Positions 25,912 to 33,903 of a stretch of DNA of 64,000 nucleotides are shown here, piece after piece. Each line of letters begins with the position of its first letter. Position 1 is the first letter of the stretch. A program made the position numbers and the translations under genes. Source of the stretch: Hephaestia caeni. Its GTDB lineage: Bacteria; Pseudomonadota; Alphaproteobacteria; Sphingomonadales; Sphingomonadaceae. The notes beneath the pieces were generated by a model. It was not told the DNA's origin, made no database searches, and saw only the letters and a program-made list of their open reading frames with translations. The stretch lies in the NCBI RefSeq assembly GCF_003550065.1, contig NZ_QXDC01000004.1, positions 868,001-932,000 of the forward strand, written 5' to 3'.

Positions 25912-25937
25912 CGCACCGCGCGGTGCGAGATTGCACC
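25912..25937. promoter_or_regulatory. overlapping GGTGC dyads abutting the LysR start
   Basis: CGCACCG-CG-CGGTGCG (25912-25927) is a perfect dyad and overlaps GGTGC-N6-GCACC (25922-25937), which ends at the base before the LysR ATG. Shares the GTGC core with the site at 25752; fits autorepression. Confidence 0.45.
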
Positions 25938-26846
25938 ATGATCGACTGGGATGACGTTCGCTACTTTCTTGCCGTCGCGCGCGGAAGGTCGGTGCGGGCT
26001 GCCGCCGAACGGCTTGGCGTGAACCACTCGACCGTGCTGCGACGCATCGCACAGCTCGAGGAGCGGCTGGGAGCGCAGATGTTCGAGAAGCTGCCCTCGG
26101 GCTATCGCCTGACGGCTGCGGGCGAGGAAGTCCTCGAATTCGCGGAGCAGATGGAGGCGTCGTCGCATTTGCTGGAGACACGCGTCTTCGGTCGCGACCA
26201 GAGCGCGCGCGGGCTGTTGCGAGTGACGCTTCCACCGTTCCTCGCCGCGCACCTGCTCATGCCGGATCTCGCCGACTTCGCGCGTATGCATCCGGACATC
26301 GAGATGGAAATCCTGTCCTCCGGCGAGGTGGCGAATCTGACCAACCGGGACGCCGATGTCGCGATCCGTATTGTCACCGACCGCAAGACCCTGCCGCTCA
26401 ATCTTCACGGTCTGAAGGGACCGGAACTGTTCAGCGGCATCTACATGTCTCGCGATCGACTGGCCGCGTGGCGTGCGGGCGCGCCTGATCCCATCCGGTG
26501 GATCGTCATAAACGATCATGGAAATCCGGACTGGGCGCGCGAGGGAGAGGTTCGCACCACCGGAGTTCCGTTCAGAACCCCGGACGCCGAGACGCAGATC
26601 GTGGCGGCGCAGCAAGGGATCGGGATGACGAAACTGCCGTGCTTCGTCGGAGATGCCGACCCGCTGCTGGTGCGGGTGCCGGGCACCGACCTGCCCATGC
26701 ATGGGACGCTCTGGCTTCTCACCCAGGGAGAGGCGCGCAAGACGAAGCGCGTGCGGCTTTTCACCGAGTTTATATCCCGCAGGCTCACCGCGTACGCGCC
26801 GCTTCTCGCGGGGCTGTCCATGTCACGGTCCATGTCACGCGACTGA
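25938..26846 (+). CDS. LysR-family transcriptional regulator
   Basis: A 302-residue regulator. The N-terminal winged helix is clear (DDVRYFLAVARGRSVRAAAERL, NHSTVLRRIAQLEERLG), followed by a substrate-binding domain (LRVTLPPFLAAHLLMPDLADF, RDADVAIRI, FRTPDAETQIVAAQQGIGM). The ATG at 25938 follows overlapping palindromes that could be its own operator. It diverges from three oxidoreductase genes, the arrangement usual for a LysR protein and its targets. Effector unknown. Confidence 0.9.
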   Translation: MIDWDDVRYFLAVARGRSVRAAAERLGVNHSTVLRRIAQLEERLGAQMFEKLPSGYRLTAAGEEVLEFAEQMEASSHLLETRVFGRDQSARGLLRVTLPPFLAAHLLMPDLADFARMHPDIEMEILSSGEVANLTNRDADVAIRIVTDRKTLPLNLHGLKGPELFSGIYMSRDRLAAWRAGAPDPIRWIVINDHGNPDWAREGEVRTTGVPFRTPDAETQIVAAQQGIGMTKLPCFVGDADPLLVRVPGTDLPMHGTLWLLTQGEARKTKRVRLFTEFISRRLTAYAPLLAGLSMSRSMSRD

Positions 26847-26926
26847 CGTCCGACAGGTCGCCAGCGACGCTTGCTTGTTGGCGGAGCGGACCGCCTTGGA
26901 CACGACAGCGCGTTTGCACTTTATGG

Positions 26927-27709
26927 TCAGGTCACCTCATTTGGCATCAACGCCACGACTTTATATTCCGGTCGTTCTGCCGGACTGAAGGTGTGCTGGG
27001 TGTAGCTGATGAGACCTTCTTCGGGATGCAAGAATGTTCTTTCTCCGCCTTCGCGCGCCATCACGGTCTGGCGGTCCCATTCCTCAGCGAAAAGGCCCGA
27101 TTCATCGCGCAACCGCCCCATGAGGGTGTCCAGTACGGCATCGTTCAACATCCGCGCACAATCCGCGCGAAACTCTGCCAGTAGGCGCCGTGCCCGCTGT
27201 TCCCAGTCGGGTATGAGGGTTCGCGCCTCTGCCGAAGTGAACGTATAGCGCAACAGATTGCGCGGTTCGTCTTCACCAAGCCAGCCGACAAACAGGCGTT
27301 CAGCCGGTTCGTTCCAGCAGCACGCGTTCCAGAGCGGATCGAGCCCGTAGGCTGGACAGGGCAGGGCCTGAACGAGTGCAGTGACGCCTTCCGGCGCTTG
27401 CGACATTATTGAAGTCGATGCCGGAGCGGCAGGATCGCGCCGCCCGGCAAGCTCGAACATATATGCCCGTTCCGCCGGCGTAAGCGCGAGCGCCATCGCG
27501 AGGCGGCCAAGTGCATCGGGCGATACGCTGATCTCGCGCCCTTGTTCAATCCAGGCGCACCAGGTGACACCGATCCCGGCGCGTGCAGCCAGCTCTTCAC
27601 GCCGCAAACCCGGTGTTCGTCGGCGGCGAACAGCAACGTCCGGTACCGTGCGCTCGCGATGGGAGCGGATAAACTGGCCAAGCATTTTGCGTCGTGCGTT
27701 AAGGTTCAT
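26927..27709 (-). CDS. XRE-type regulator with MmyB-like ligand domain
   Basis: About 260 residues from MNLNARRKMLGQFIRSHRE. The helix-turn-helix is GLRREELAARAGIGVTWCAWIEQGR (residues about 35-60); the C-terminal half (CPAYGLDPLWNACCWNEPAERLF, FAEEWDRQTV) is the MmyB-like PAS-type domain of a large family of repressors that bind lipids or small molecules. It is divergent from a methyltransferase gene, which is its likely target. The start at 27709 is chosen by homology; the ribosome site is poor. Confidence 0.87.
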   Translation of the reverse strand: MNLNARRKMLGQFIRSHRERTVPDVAVRRRRTPGLRREELAARAGIGVTWCAWIEQGREISVSPDALGRLAMALALTPAERAYMFELAGRRDPAAPASTSIMSQAPEGVTALVQALPCPAYGLDPLWNACCWNEPAERLFVGWLGEDEPRNLLRYTFTSAEARTLIPDWEQRARRLLAEFRADCARMLNDAVLDTLMGRLRDESGLFAEEWDRQTVMAREGGERTFLHPEEGLISYTQHTFSPAERPEYKVVALMPNEVT

Positions 27710-27717
27710 GGGTATTC

Positions 27718-27753
27718 TTATAACAGGATAAATGGATATCTTGTAACAGGGTA
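27718..27753. promoter_or_regulatory. direct repeat TAACAGG in divergent promoter
   Basis: TTATAACAGGATA (27718-27730) and TTGTAACAGGGTA (27741-27753) are direct repeats 23 bases apart in the 79-base gap between the XRE and methyltransferase genes; likely operator of the XRE protein. Confidence 0.45.
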
Positions 27754-27788
27754 TTGGATCCTCTTCAGAGGCCATGAAGGAGAAGGTC

Positions 27789-28556
27789 ATGGCCCGTTCA
27801 CACGATGCGGTTGTCGAGGAGCAGTTCGGCCCCCAAGCCCACGCCTATGCGCAAAGCGCTGTCCACGCCGGTGGCGACGATCTGGATGCCCTGGAGGTGA
27901 TCGCCGAACGCGACCGGCCGGATCATGCGGTGGATCTCGGCACGGGCGGTGGCCATGTCGCTTACCGGCTGGCGCGCCATGCCCGCACCGTCACCGCGGT
28001 CGATCTGTCGGCGGCGATGCTGGATACGGTCCGCAAGACGGCGCTGGCGCGTGGACTGTCAAACATAGCGGCCTGTGCTGCGCCGGCCGAAGATCTGCCG
28101 TTTGAGGACGACGCATTTGATATGCTGTGCTGCCGCTTTTCGGCGCATCATTGGCGTGATTTCGAAGGCGGCCTCCGCGAGTCACGGCGTGTCGTGAAGT
28201 CCGGCGCGACGGCTGTCTTTATCGATGTGGTTTCGCCGGGGTATGCGCCTTTCGACACTCATTTGCAGGCAGTGGAACTGCTGCGCGATCCATCTCATGT
28301 CCGAAACTACACGGAAGCCGAGTGGACATCCGCGCTGGCGCGTAGCGGCTTCCGCGTGCGCGGCACGCAAAAGCGGCGGTTGCGGATGGAATGGCAATCA
28401 TGGGTCGATCGCATGCGGACAGTCGAAGCGCATCGCTCGGCCATCCGTTCGCTTCAGCAATGCGCATCTGCCGAGACCGCCAGCTATTTCGCCATCGAGC
28501 CCAACGGATCGTTCTCCATCGATACCCTGCAGATCGAGGTGACCGCCTGCCGCTGA
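27789..28556 (+). CDS. SAM-dependent methyltransferase (UbiE/COQ5-like)
   Basis: A 255-residue class I methyltransferase. The SAM-binding motif is AVDLGTGGGHVAYRLARHA, followed by TVTAVDLSAAMLDTVRKTA and APAEDLPFEDDAFDMLCCRFS. The substrate is not indicated: the family methylates small molecules and proteins. The ATG at 27789 has GGAGAAGG upstream at good spacing; an in-frame ATG lies at 27774. Divergent from an XRE regulator with direct-repeat operators between them. Confidence 0.88.
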   Translation: MARSHDAVVEEQFGPQAHAYAQSAVHAGGDDLDALEVIAERDRPDHAVDLGTGGGHVAYRLARHARTVTAVDLSAAMLDTVRKTALARGLSNIAACAAPAEDLPFEDDAFDMLCCRFSAHHWRDFEGGLRESRRVVKSGATAVFIDVVSPGYAPFDTHLQAVELLRDPSHVRNYTEAEWTSALARSGFRVRGTQKRRLRMEWQSWVDRMRTVEAHRSAIRSLQQCASAETASYFAIEPNGSFSIDTLQIEVTACR

Positions 28557-28570
28557 AGCGAAAATCAACC

Positions 28571-28680
28571 GCTGATTTCCTGTGGGACCTTATGTGGGGA
28601 CGGCGAGCCACGCCATCCATGATATCCAGAAAAATCATCTATTTATGGAAGGAATTGGCGGAGACGGAGGGAGCCACATC
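28571..28680. other. possible mobile-element scar with tRNA-end-like sequence
   Basis: Between the methyltransferase and TonB receptor genes lie TTATGTGGGGAC (about 28590-28601) and TTGGCGGAGACGGAGGGA (about 28655-28672). The latter resembles the reversed 3' end of a serine-type tRNA, a common attachment site, but no tRNA gene or integrase follows. Could be an attachment-site relic at the left border of the catabolic cluster, or chance. Confidence 0.25.
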
Positions 28681-28760
28681 GACGCCCCTCGACGAGGCGC
28701 GCAAAACCGGGATGCTCGTGGTGCCATCACGCCTGATGGCACCACGAACGCCGTCGCAAT

Positions 28761-30956
28761 TCAGTATTTCAACCGCAACTGGAGGCCGATCACGCGCGGC
28801 GGATCGATCGAGAAGCTCTCGGTATTCACCGCAAAGGGCGTGCCGAGCGCATAGCTCGACGTCAGCTTGTTGGTCAGATTCTGCCCGACGAGCGCCACGT
28901 CCCAGCCACCGTTCAATGTCCCGATCCCCAGCCGCGCGTCGATCTTGGCAAAGCCGCTCTGGTAGGAAGCAGGGTTCAGATTGTCGTCGAGGAAAATCCC
29001 CGAACGATAGCTGACGGTGAAATTGCCGGTGACGTGAAGGTTGCCGCCGACCGGCTGATCCAGATCGAGCCCACCCGACGCCGACCATTTGGGTGCGCGC
29101 GGAATCCGCGTGCCGCCAATATTCTCAAGGCAGTTCGCGGCCGGTGCGGTCTGACGGTAAAGGCAGAGGGCACCGGGGAAATCGTCATATTTCGCGTCGA
29201 GATAGCCGATCGCGCCCCGGAAGGTGAGCGGCGAGGACAGGCGCGCCGTCAGCTCGGCCTCGATCCCCTTGGACGTGGCGTCGGCCGCGTTGCGGGTGAG
29301 CGTGGCGTTGGCGATGGGGTCCCAGGCGGAGACCTGAAGGTCGGTGTATTTGGTGCGGAACAGCGCAATGTTGAGTTGCGCGCGCCGGTCGAACAATTCC
29401 AGCTTGGCGCCGACCTCGAACGATTGCGACGTCTCGCCGTCATAAGCGAAGCCCGATTGCTGCACCGCCGTCGAGGCGGCGACGAAACCGCCGGCCTTCG
29501 ATCCCTTGGCGTAAGAGACGTAGAACATGCTCGGCCCGGTCAGATACTGGATCTGCACCGACGGGTCGAACGCGGTTTCGTCGATCTTGCCGGTCAGATC
29601 GGTCGCGAGCCAGCTCGCCGGGGGCGACCCGGTGACGTCGCGGATGAAGATCGCGTCCTTCTTCTCGACGGTGCCGCGCAGCCCTGCGGTGACGCGCCAC
29701 TGTTCGGTCAGGCGGAACGTCCCCTGGACATAGCCCGACAGCGAATCGGTCTTCTGGTCCATCGACCGCCGGCTCGTCCCATCGAGCGCGCCCAGGCTGA
29801 TCGAGGAGAACGCGAGGATATTGTCGCTTTCGGCGCGGTGGGCATAGACCCCCGCGACCCAGTTGAAGATGCCGTCGCTGGGCGAGGAGATCCGCAATTC
29901 CTGCGAAAGCTGCCAGAACGATTCGCCGAATTGCGTGGTGAAGAACGGGTCCACGGCGAAATCGCTGTCGACGGCGCGCAAATAGGTGAACTTCGAATAG
30001 CCGGTGATCGAGGTAAGCGAATAGCCGCCGCCCAATTGGATGTCGGTGGTAAGGCCGATATTGGCGCCGTGGCCGCGATCGAATTCATCGACGCCCGGCG
30101 TCGTCGCGCGGGTGAACGTCTTTTTGGCGCCGAACGGCGCGGTCGAGAAGAAATCGCCCTGGATGTCATAATCGAACAAATGCGTCCGGAGCACGAACGA
30201 GACGGTATCGCTCGGATCATAAGCGAGCGTCAGCCGGCCTTGAATGTTCTCGCGCTTGGGATCGTGATGGTCCTTGGCCGTATTGTACAGCCAGCCTTCG
30301 CGATTGTCGTACCGCAGCGCCAGCCGCGCCTTCAGCTTGTCGGTCAACGGCCCCGACGCCACCGCGGTGGCCTCGATCCCCTTATCGCCGGCGACATAGC
30401 CGGTCATCGATGCGGAAAGCTCGCGTTCGTCGGTGGGCACGCCGGTGGTGATATTGATCGCGCCGGACGAGGTGTTCTTGCCGAACAGCGCACCCTGCGG
30501 CCCGCGCAGCACTTCGATCCGCTCGACATCGAGGAAATCGCCCGAGGTCTGGCGGCCGCGGCCCATGTACAGGCCATCGATGAACAGGCCGACCGAGGGT
30601 TCGAAGGCGGGGTTGTTGGGGCCCGATCCGATGCCACGAATATAGAGCGACGGCACCCCTGGCGACGGCTGGATCGTCAGGTTGGGGACATAGTTCGTCA
30701 TCCGTTCGAGATTGGCGATGCCGCCACGCTCCAGCGCCGCACCGGTCTGGATATTTGCGGAAATCGGCACGTCCTGCAGGCGCTCCTCGCGCTTGCGGGC
30801 GGTGACGACGATCTCCTCGAGCTGCAGGCTGCTGTCCGCCTCTTCATGCTGGGCGGCCTGAGCGTCGGGGCTCGTTTGCGCCATCGCGGGCGCAGCCCAG
30901 CCGATCATGAGCGCAACACTACCCGCGCCCGCAAGCGATGCGAACCGTTTGGACAT
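28761..30956 (-). CDS. TonB-dependent receptor (catabolic module 1)
   Basis: A 731-residue outer-membrane receptor. A signal peptide (ending PAMAQ) precedes a TonB box region (EEIVVTARKREERLQDVPI), the plug (SLYIRGIGSGPNNPAFEPSVG, IEVLRGPQGALFGKNTSSGA) and a barrel ending RLKY. This 'RKREERLQDVPIS' class is expanded in sphingomonads and takes up large hydrophobic compounds as well as siderophores. No STN domain, so no surface signalling. An ACAGGAGAGAAT leader gives a clear start. It follows an NTF2-like gene and is probably co-transcribed with it. Confidence 0.92.
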   Translation of the reverse strand: MSKRFASLAGAGSVALMIGWAAPAMAQTSPDAQAAQHEEADSSLQLEEIVVTARKREERLQDVPISANIQTGAALERGGIANLERMTNYVPNLTIQPSPGVPSLYIRGIGSGPNNPAFEPSVGLFIDGLYMGRGRQTSGDFLDVERIEVLRGPQGALFGKNTSSGAINITTGVPTDERELSASMTGYVAGDKGIEATAVASGPLTDKLKARLALRYDNREGWLYNTAKDHHDPKRENIQGRLTLAYDPSDTVSFVLRTHLFDYDIQGDFFSTAPFGAKKTFTRATTPGVDEFDRGHGANIGLTTDIQLGGGYSLTSITGYSKFTYLRAVDSDFAVDPFFTTQFGESFWQLSQELRISSPSDGIFNWVAGVYAHRAESDNILAFSSISLGALDGTSRRSMDQKTDSLSGYVQGTFRLTEQWRVTAGLRGTVEKKDAIFIRDVTGSPPASWLATDLTGKIDETAFDPSVQIQYLTGPSMFYVSYAKGSKAGGFVAASTAVQQSGFAYDGETSQSFEVGAKLELFDRRAQLNIALFRTKYTDLQVSAWDPIANATLTRNAADATSKGIEAELTARLSSPLTFRGAIGYLDAKYDDFPGALCLYRQTAPAANCLENIGGTRIPRAPKWSASGGLDLDQPVGGNLHVTGNFTVSYRSGIFLDDNLNPASYQSGFAKIDARLGIGTLNGGWDVALVGQNLTNKLTSSYALGTPFAVNTESFSIDPPRVIGLQLRLKY

Positions 30957-31036
30957 ATTCTCTCCTGTTGGCCTTGGCGTGATGCGCCCCCGTTGGCCGG
31001 TGAGCGCGCTGTTCGGTTATTGACGGGATGATGGAA

Positions 31037-31444
31037 TCATAGCGCAGCCGCCTGATGCTGGACGACGCCGCGCAAGGGCGATTTGCTGCTGTCGAGATAT
31101 TCGGCGATCCGGGTGATCCGGCCTGTCGCGTCGAGATGGCACAGGAAGCACACCGGCAGCCGCATCGCACTACCGTCGGCCATCGTACCGTGCGTCACAT
31201 GCTCCTGGACGAAGCCGCCGTCGAAAACGTGCCGCCGAACGACTTCGTACCGACGGTTCGAGACCCGCGAAAAGAAAAGCTGCAACAATTCCTTGCTCTG
31301 CTCGATATCGGTGTCGGCTTCGTCGCGCGAATGCCAGATGCGCACGTCAGGCGCATACATGGCGACCACGGCATCGAGATCACCGGCTTCCACTGCGGCG
31401 AAGAACCGGTTGGCAATCGCCTCGGTCTGAACGGTATCGAGCAT
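31037..31444 (-). CDS. NTF2-like / SnoaL-type protein (module 1)
   Basis: A 135-residue alpha+beta barrel protein of the NTF2-like superfamily: FFAAVEAGDLDAVVAMYAPD, FDGGFVQEHVTHGTM and ITRIAEYLDS. Ketosteroid isomerase and SnoaL cyclase share the fold. The start at 31444 has AGGAGGTTAGG upstream. It is paralogous to the protein at 33447 (shared xRRxVFxGGFVQxH). First in the operon with the TonB receptor, with a GTCA-N7-TGAC site at 31507 before it. Reaction unknown; could be isomerase, hydratase or binding protein. Confidence 0.78.
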   Translation of the reverse strand: MLDTVQTEAIANRFFAAVEAGDLDAVVAMYAPDVRIWHSRDEADTDIEQSKELLQLFFSRVSNRRYEVVRRHVFDGGFVQEHVTHGTMADGSAMRLPVCFLCHLDATGRITRIAEYLDSSKSPLRGVVQHQAAAL

Positions 31445-31506
31445 CCTAACCTCCTGCATCTGTGATCGCGCAGCTTGACCTTATGCTGCGTGAGTGCTCC
31501 AACTTT

Positions 31507-31521
31507 GTCAAATGGTCTGAC
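31507..31521. promoter_or_regulatory. GTCA-N7-TGAC site 1
   Basis: GTCA AATGGTC TGAC, perfect arms, 63 bases before the NTF2-like ATG at 31444. One of nine similar sites in the cluster. Confidence 0.5.
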
Positions 31522-31860
31522 GAGTTTTTTGGACGAACCGGTGATGAGCTTGGCCGAAGGAAGGCGTCCGCCGCGCTGCCAGGCCCGACGATACGCCCGG
31601 ATTTGCGGCAATAGCGCGGGCAATGGCCGGCGGGATGCGTGGTCGGGCACAGTCGACCCGTTCTGTGCTCGTAAAGAAATTTTCCATCTTACCTGTGGCA
31701 CGATAGCCACGCTCGACGCCCGCGCGCGCTGCCGATACAGCTTTGATCCTGTGTCACCGCGGGAAGGGACAGGCGTGTTGCTCGGTCGGAAATCACATCG
31801 CGGCCCAAAGCCCCTGGCCGGGTTATGAGCCGGGCGCCCACCGGATCGGTCCTCAACGGC
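31522..31860. other. gap between NTF2-like and LysR genes
   Basis: About 340 bases with no convincing gene. It should hold the LysR promoter; GTAA ... TTAC arms occur near 31671-31692 (GTAAAGAAAT ... CTTAC) but with the wrong spacing for the cluster operator. One chance frame in it shows no recognisable protein. Confidence 0.5.
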
Positions 31861-32766
31861 ATGGACCTCCTGACGCTGCGGCTGCTGCTCGCGGCGCGCG
31901 AGGAAGGCAATCTCGCGCGCGCGGCCGAACGCGAGAACATCGCGGTGTCGGCGGTAAGCCGACGCATTTCGGACTTCGAGAGCCGCTATGGTGTACGCCT
32001 TCTCGATCGCCACGATCGCGGCGTCAGCGTGACACCCGATGGCGCTGCGATGCTCGATCGCGTCGCCCATGCTGTCGAACTGCTCGAGCAGATCGCCCGC
32101 GATCTTCAGGAAATCCGCGAAGGGGTGCGCGGCAATGTGCGGTTGCGCGCGCACACCACCGCCATCCTCTCGGGTTCGTTGCCCGCGCGCATGGCCGATT
32201 TCCTCGAACGCTATCCGCGGGTCGAGGTCGAACTCGACGAAGGCACCAGCTTCGACATCATCCACGCCGTCCGCGTCGGCGTTTGCGATCTGGGGCTCAT
32301 CTCGGGAACGGTCGCCAGCGAGGGCGTGGAACTCATCCCCTGGATGGACGACGAACTCGTGGCCGTCCTGCCCGCAGGCCACCCGCTTGCCGCCAAGGAG
32401 GCGCTGTCGTTATCCGATCTGGTGACCGAGCCGTTCGTCGGGATGCAGCGCGACAGTTCGCTGCTGGCGCTCTACCGCACCCAGGCCCAGACATCGGGGC
32501 AGACGCTGCACGAGCGGGTGCACGCGACCAGCTTCGAAAGCGTGCGATCGATGGTGGCGGCGGGCGTGGGGGTCGGCATCCTGCCGGCAGTCGCGTGCGT
32601 CCCGGCAGCGCAGGGCCGGATCGCCTTCCGCCGGCTCGACGAACCCTGGGCCCACCGGCCGCTGATGCTGTGCGTCCGCGATCGGCAGGCGCTCTCCGCA
32701 GCCGCGAAACTGCTGGCGCGGCACCTGATGCCGGAAGGGCAGGAACACCGCTTCCCGGCGCCGTAA
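31861..32766 (+). CDS. LysR-family transcriptional regulator
   Basis: About 301 residues from MDLLTLRLLLAAREEGNLARA; an in-frame ATG lies 36 bases upstream. The winged helix (AAERENIAVSAVSRRISDFE) and substrate-binding domain (VEVELDEGTSFDIIHAVRVG, VELIPWMDDELVAVLPAGHP, ESVRSMVAAGVGVGILPA) are complete. It is divergent from the NTF2-like / TonB receptor operon and next to a MarR gene, so the left flank of the cluster has two regulators. Its effector and binding sites are not evident. Confidence 0.9.
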   Translation: MDLLTLRLLLAAREEGNLARAAERENIAVSAVSRRISDFESRYGVRLLDRHDRGVSVTPDGAAMLDRVAHAVELLEQIARDLQEIREGVRGNVRLRAHTTAILSGSLPARMADFLERYPRVEVELDEGTSFDIIHAVRVGVCDLGLISGTVASEGVELIPWMDDELVAVLPAGHPLAAKEALSLSDLVTEPFVGMQRDSSLLALYRTQAQTSGQTLHERVHATSFESVRSMVAAGVGVGILPAVACVPAAQGRIAFRRLDEPWAHRPLMLCVRDRQALSAAAKLLARHLMPEGQEHRFPAP

Positions 32767-32808
32767 ACCGGCGCGTGCGCTACCCGGCACACGCGAACCG
32801 GCCAGCGA

Positions 32809-33324
32809 TCAACCGCTCGCCCGCGCCGATTTTTTGGTGCCGGCCATGATGCGGAGCTTTTCCTGAAAAAAGACATCGGGCCCGCCGTCGACATTGGCGA
32901 CGACCGGGTCGCCCCACTGGCGCTCAAGCGCCGTGGCCAGCGCGTCGAGATGCTTGGCGCCGAGGCGCTCGCGGAGTTCTTCGGTCAGGGCGTTGGCGAT
33001 CTTCTGCGCATCGCGGCGCATCGCCGTACCCATTTCGGTCAATTGGACGATCTTGATCCGACCGTCGCTCGGATCGGGCACCAGCTCGAAAATCCCGCGA
33101 TCGACCATACCGCCGATCGTCGAATGCACCGCTTGCCGGGTCAGCCGCAGGCTGCGTGCGATATCCGCGGGCCGCACCACATCGACCGTGACGTGCATCA
33201 TCACCATCGATTCGGGCCGCGTGACCGGGGGCCATCCGAGTTCGCGCAGGCTGATCTGCAGGCTCTCGTCGAACCATTCGAACGCCTGCAATACTTGAAC
33301 GATGAGATAGGAGCTGCTGATCAT
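32809..33324 (-). CDS. MarR-family regulator, paralogue 1
   Basis: A 171-residue winged-helix protein. The start MISSSYLIVQVLQAFEWFDESLQ closely parallels the other MarR of the cluster (MNHSLLMVNILQAFYWFDEALQ). The DNA-binding part is RPADIARSLRLTRQAVHSTIG, GMVDRGIFELVPDPSDGR. MarR proteins usually repress catabolic genes and are released by a substrate or CoA thioester. An AAAGGTTGCGA leader precedes the ATG, and a TTGGCACA dyad lies just upstream, suggesting autoregulation. A candidate for control of the GTCA-N7-TGAC sites. Confidence 0.88.
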   Translation of the reverse strand: MISSSYLIVQVLQAFEWFDESLQISLRELGWPPVTRPESMVMMHVTVDVVRPADIARSLRLTRQAVHSTIGGMVDRGIFELVPDPSDGRIKIVQLTEMGTAMRRDAQKIANALTEELRERLGAKHLDALATALERQWGDPVVANVDGGPDVFFQEKLRIMAGTKKSARASG

Positions 33325-33333
33325 TCGCAACCT

Positions 33334-33363
33334 TTGGCACAGTTTAACGCCCGCTTGTGCCAA
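33334..33363. promoter_or_regulatory. TTGGCACA-N14-TGTGCCAA dyad
   Basis: Perfect 8-bp inverted repeat, 22 bases between repeat starts, beginning 10 bases upstream of the MarR paralogue 1 ATG. Placed for autoregulation. Different core from the GTCA-N7-TGAC sites. Confidence 0.5.
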
Positions 33364-33383
33364 GATTCTACTCCCATATCTCG

Positions 33384-33414
33384 GAAAAAAAGATCCGCCA
33401 CCGCCGGCGGCGGA
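33384..33414 (-). terminator. intrinsic terminator after the TonB receptor 2 / PhyH / NTF2-like operon
   Basis: Read on the minus strand, a GC-rich hairpin with TCCGCC/GGCGGA arms (33414-33394) is followed by a run of seven U (33391-33385). It lies 33 bases past the stop of the NTF2-like gene, separating that operon from MarR paralogue 1. Confidence 0.7.
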
Positions 33415-33446
33415 CGAAAGCACCCCTTTCGTCCGCGCCGTCTATG

Positions 33447-33833
33447 TCAGGCGCGCACCGGCAACCGGTGTGCGGAATCGAGATATTCGTCGATCCGCTT
33501 GATCTTGCCGCCCTCCACCTGCGCGACCACGCAGACCGGCAGCGAAAGCGGCTTGCCCGTCTCCCGGATCGTCCCGGTGAAGTAATGCTGCTGGACGAAG
33601 CCGCCCGCGAAGACGCTGCGTCGTACCTCCTTGTAGCGCACGTCGCTCAGATAGTCGCTGACCCCCCTCAAAAACGCGAGACTCGACTCCGCGGGAACCG
33701 CGATCTGGTTGTAATTCTTCCAGATCACCGCATCGGCGGCGTAGATTTCAGCGAGCGCCGCGATGTCCTGCTTCTCGATGCTCGAAAACAGGCGGTCGGC
33801 AACCGCATCGGCTTCCTCGGGGGTAGCAGTCAT
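33447..33833 (-). CDS. NTF2-like / SnoaL-type protein (module 2)
   Basis: A 128-residue NTF2-fold protein (LFSSIEKQDIAALAEIYAADA, FAGGFVQQHYFTGTI, KIKRIDEYLDSAH), paralogous to the protein at 31037. GGAG lies six bases before the ATG. It is the last gene of a likely operon TonB receptor - PhyH - NTF2-like, ended by an intrinsic terminator. The recurrence of the pair TonB receptor + NTF2-like protein suggests the fold acts on the imported compound or an early product; reaction unknown. Confidence 0.78.
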   Translation of the reverse strand: MTATPEEADAVADRLFSSIEKQDIAALAEIYAADAVIWKNYNQIAVPAESSLAFLRGVSDYLSDVRYKEVRRSVFAGGFVQQHYFTGTIRETGKPLSLPVCVVAQVEGGKIKRIDEYLDSAHRLPVRA

Positions 33834-33903
33834 TTTTTACTCCAGTTGCAACAGACAATGAGGCGGTCGTCGGGAAAGCGTCCCGTGCCGATAGGCTCAG
33901 GCC

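Noticed and set aside
29034..31031. Long plus-strand frame opposite TonB receptor 1
   Set aside because: Antisense shadow of a receptor gene; no motif.
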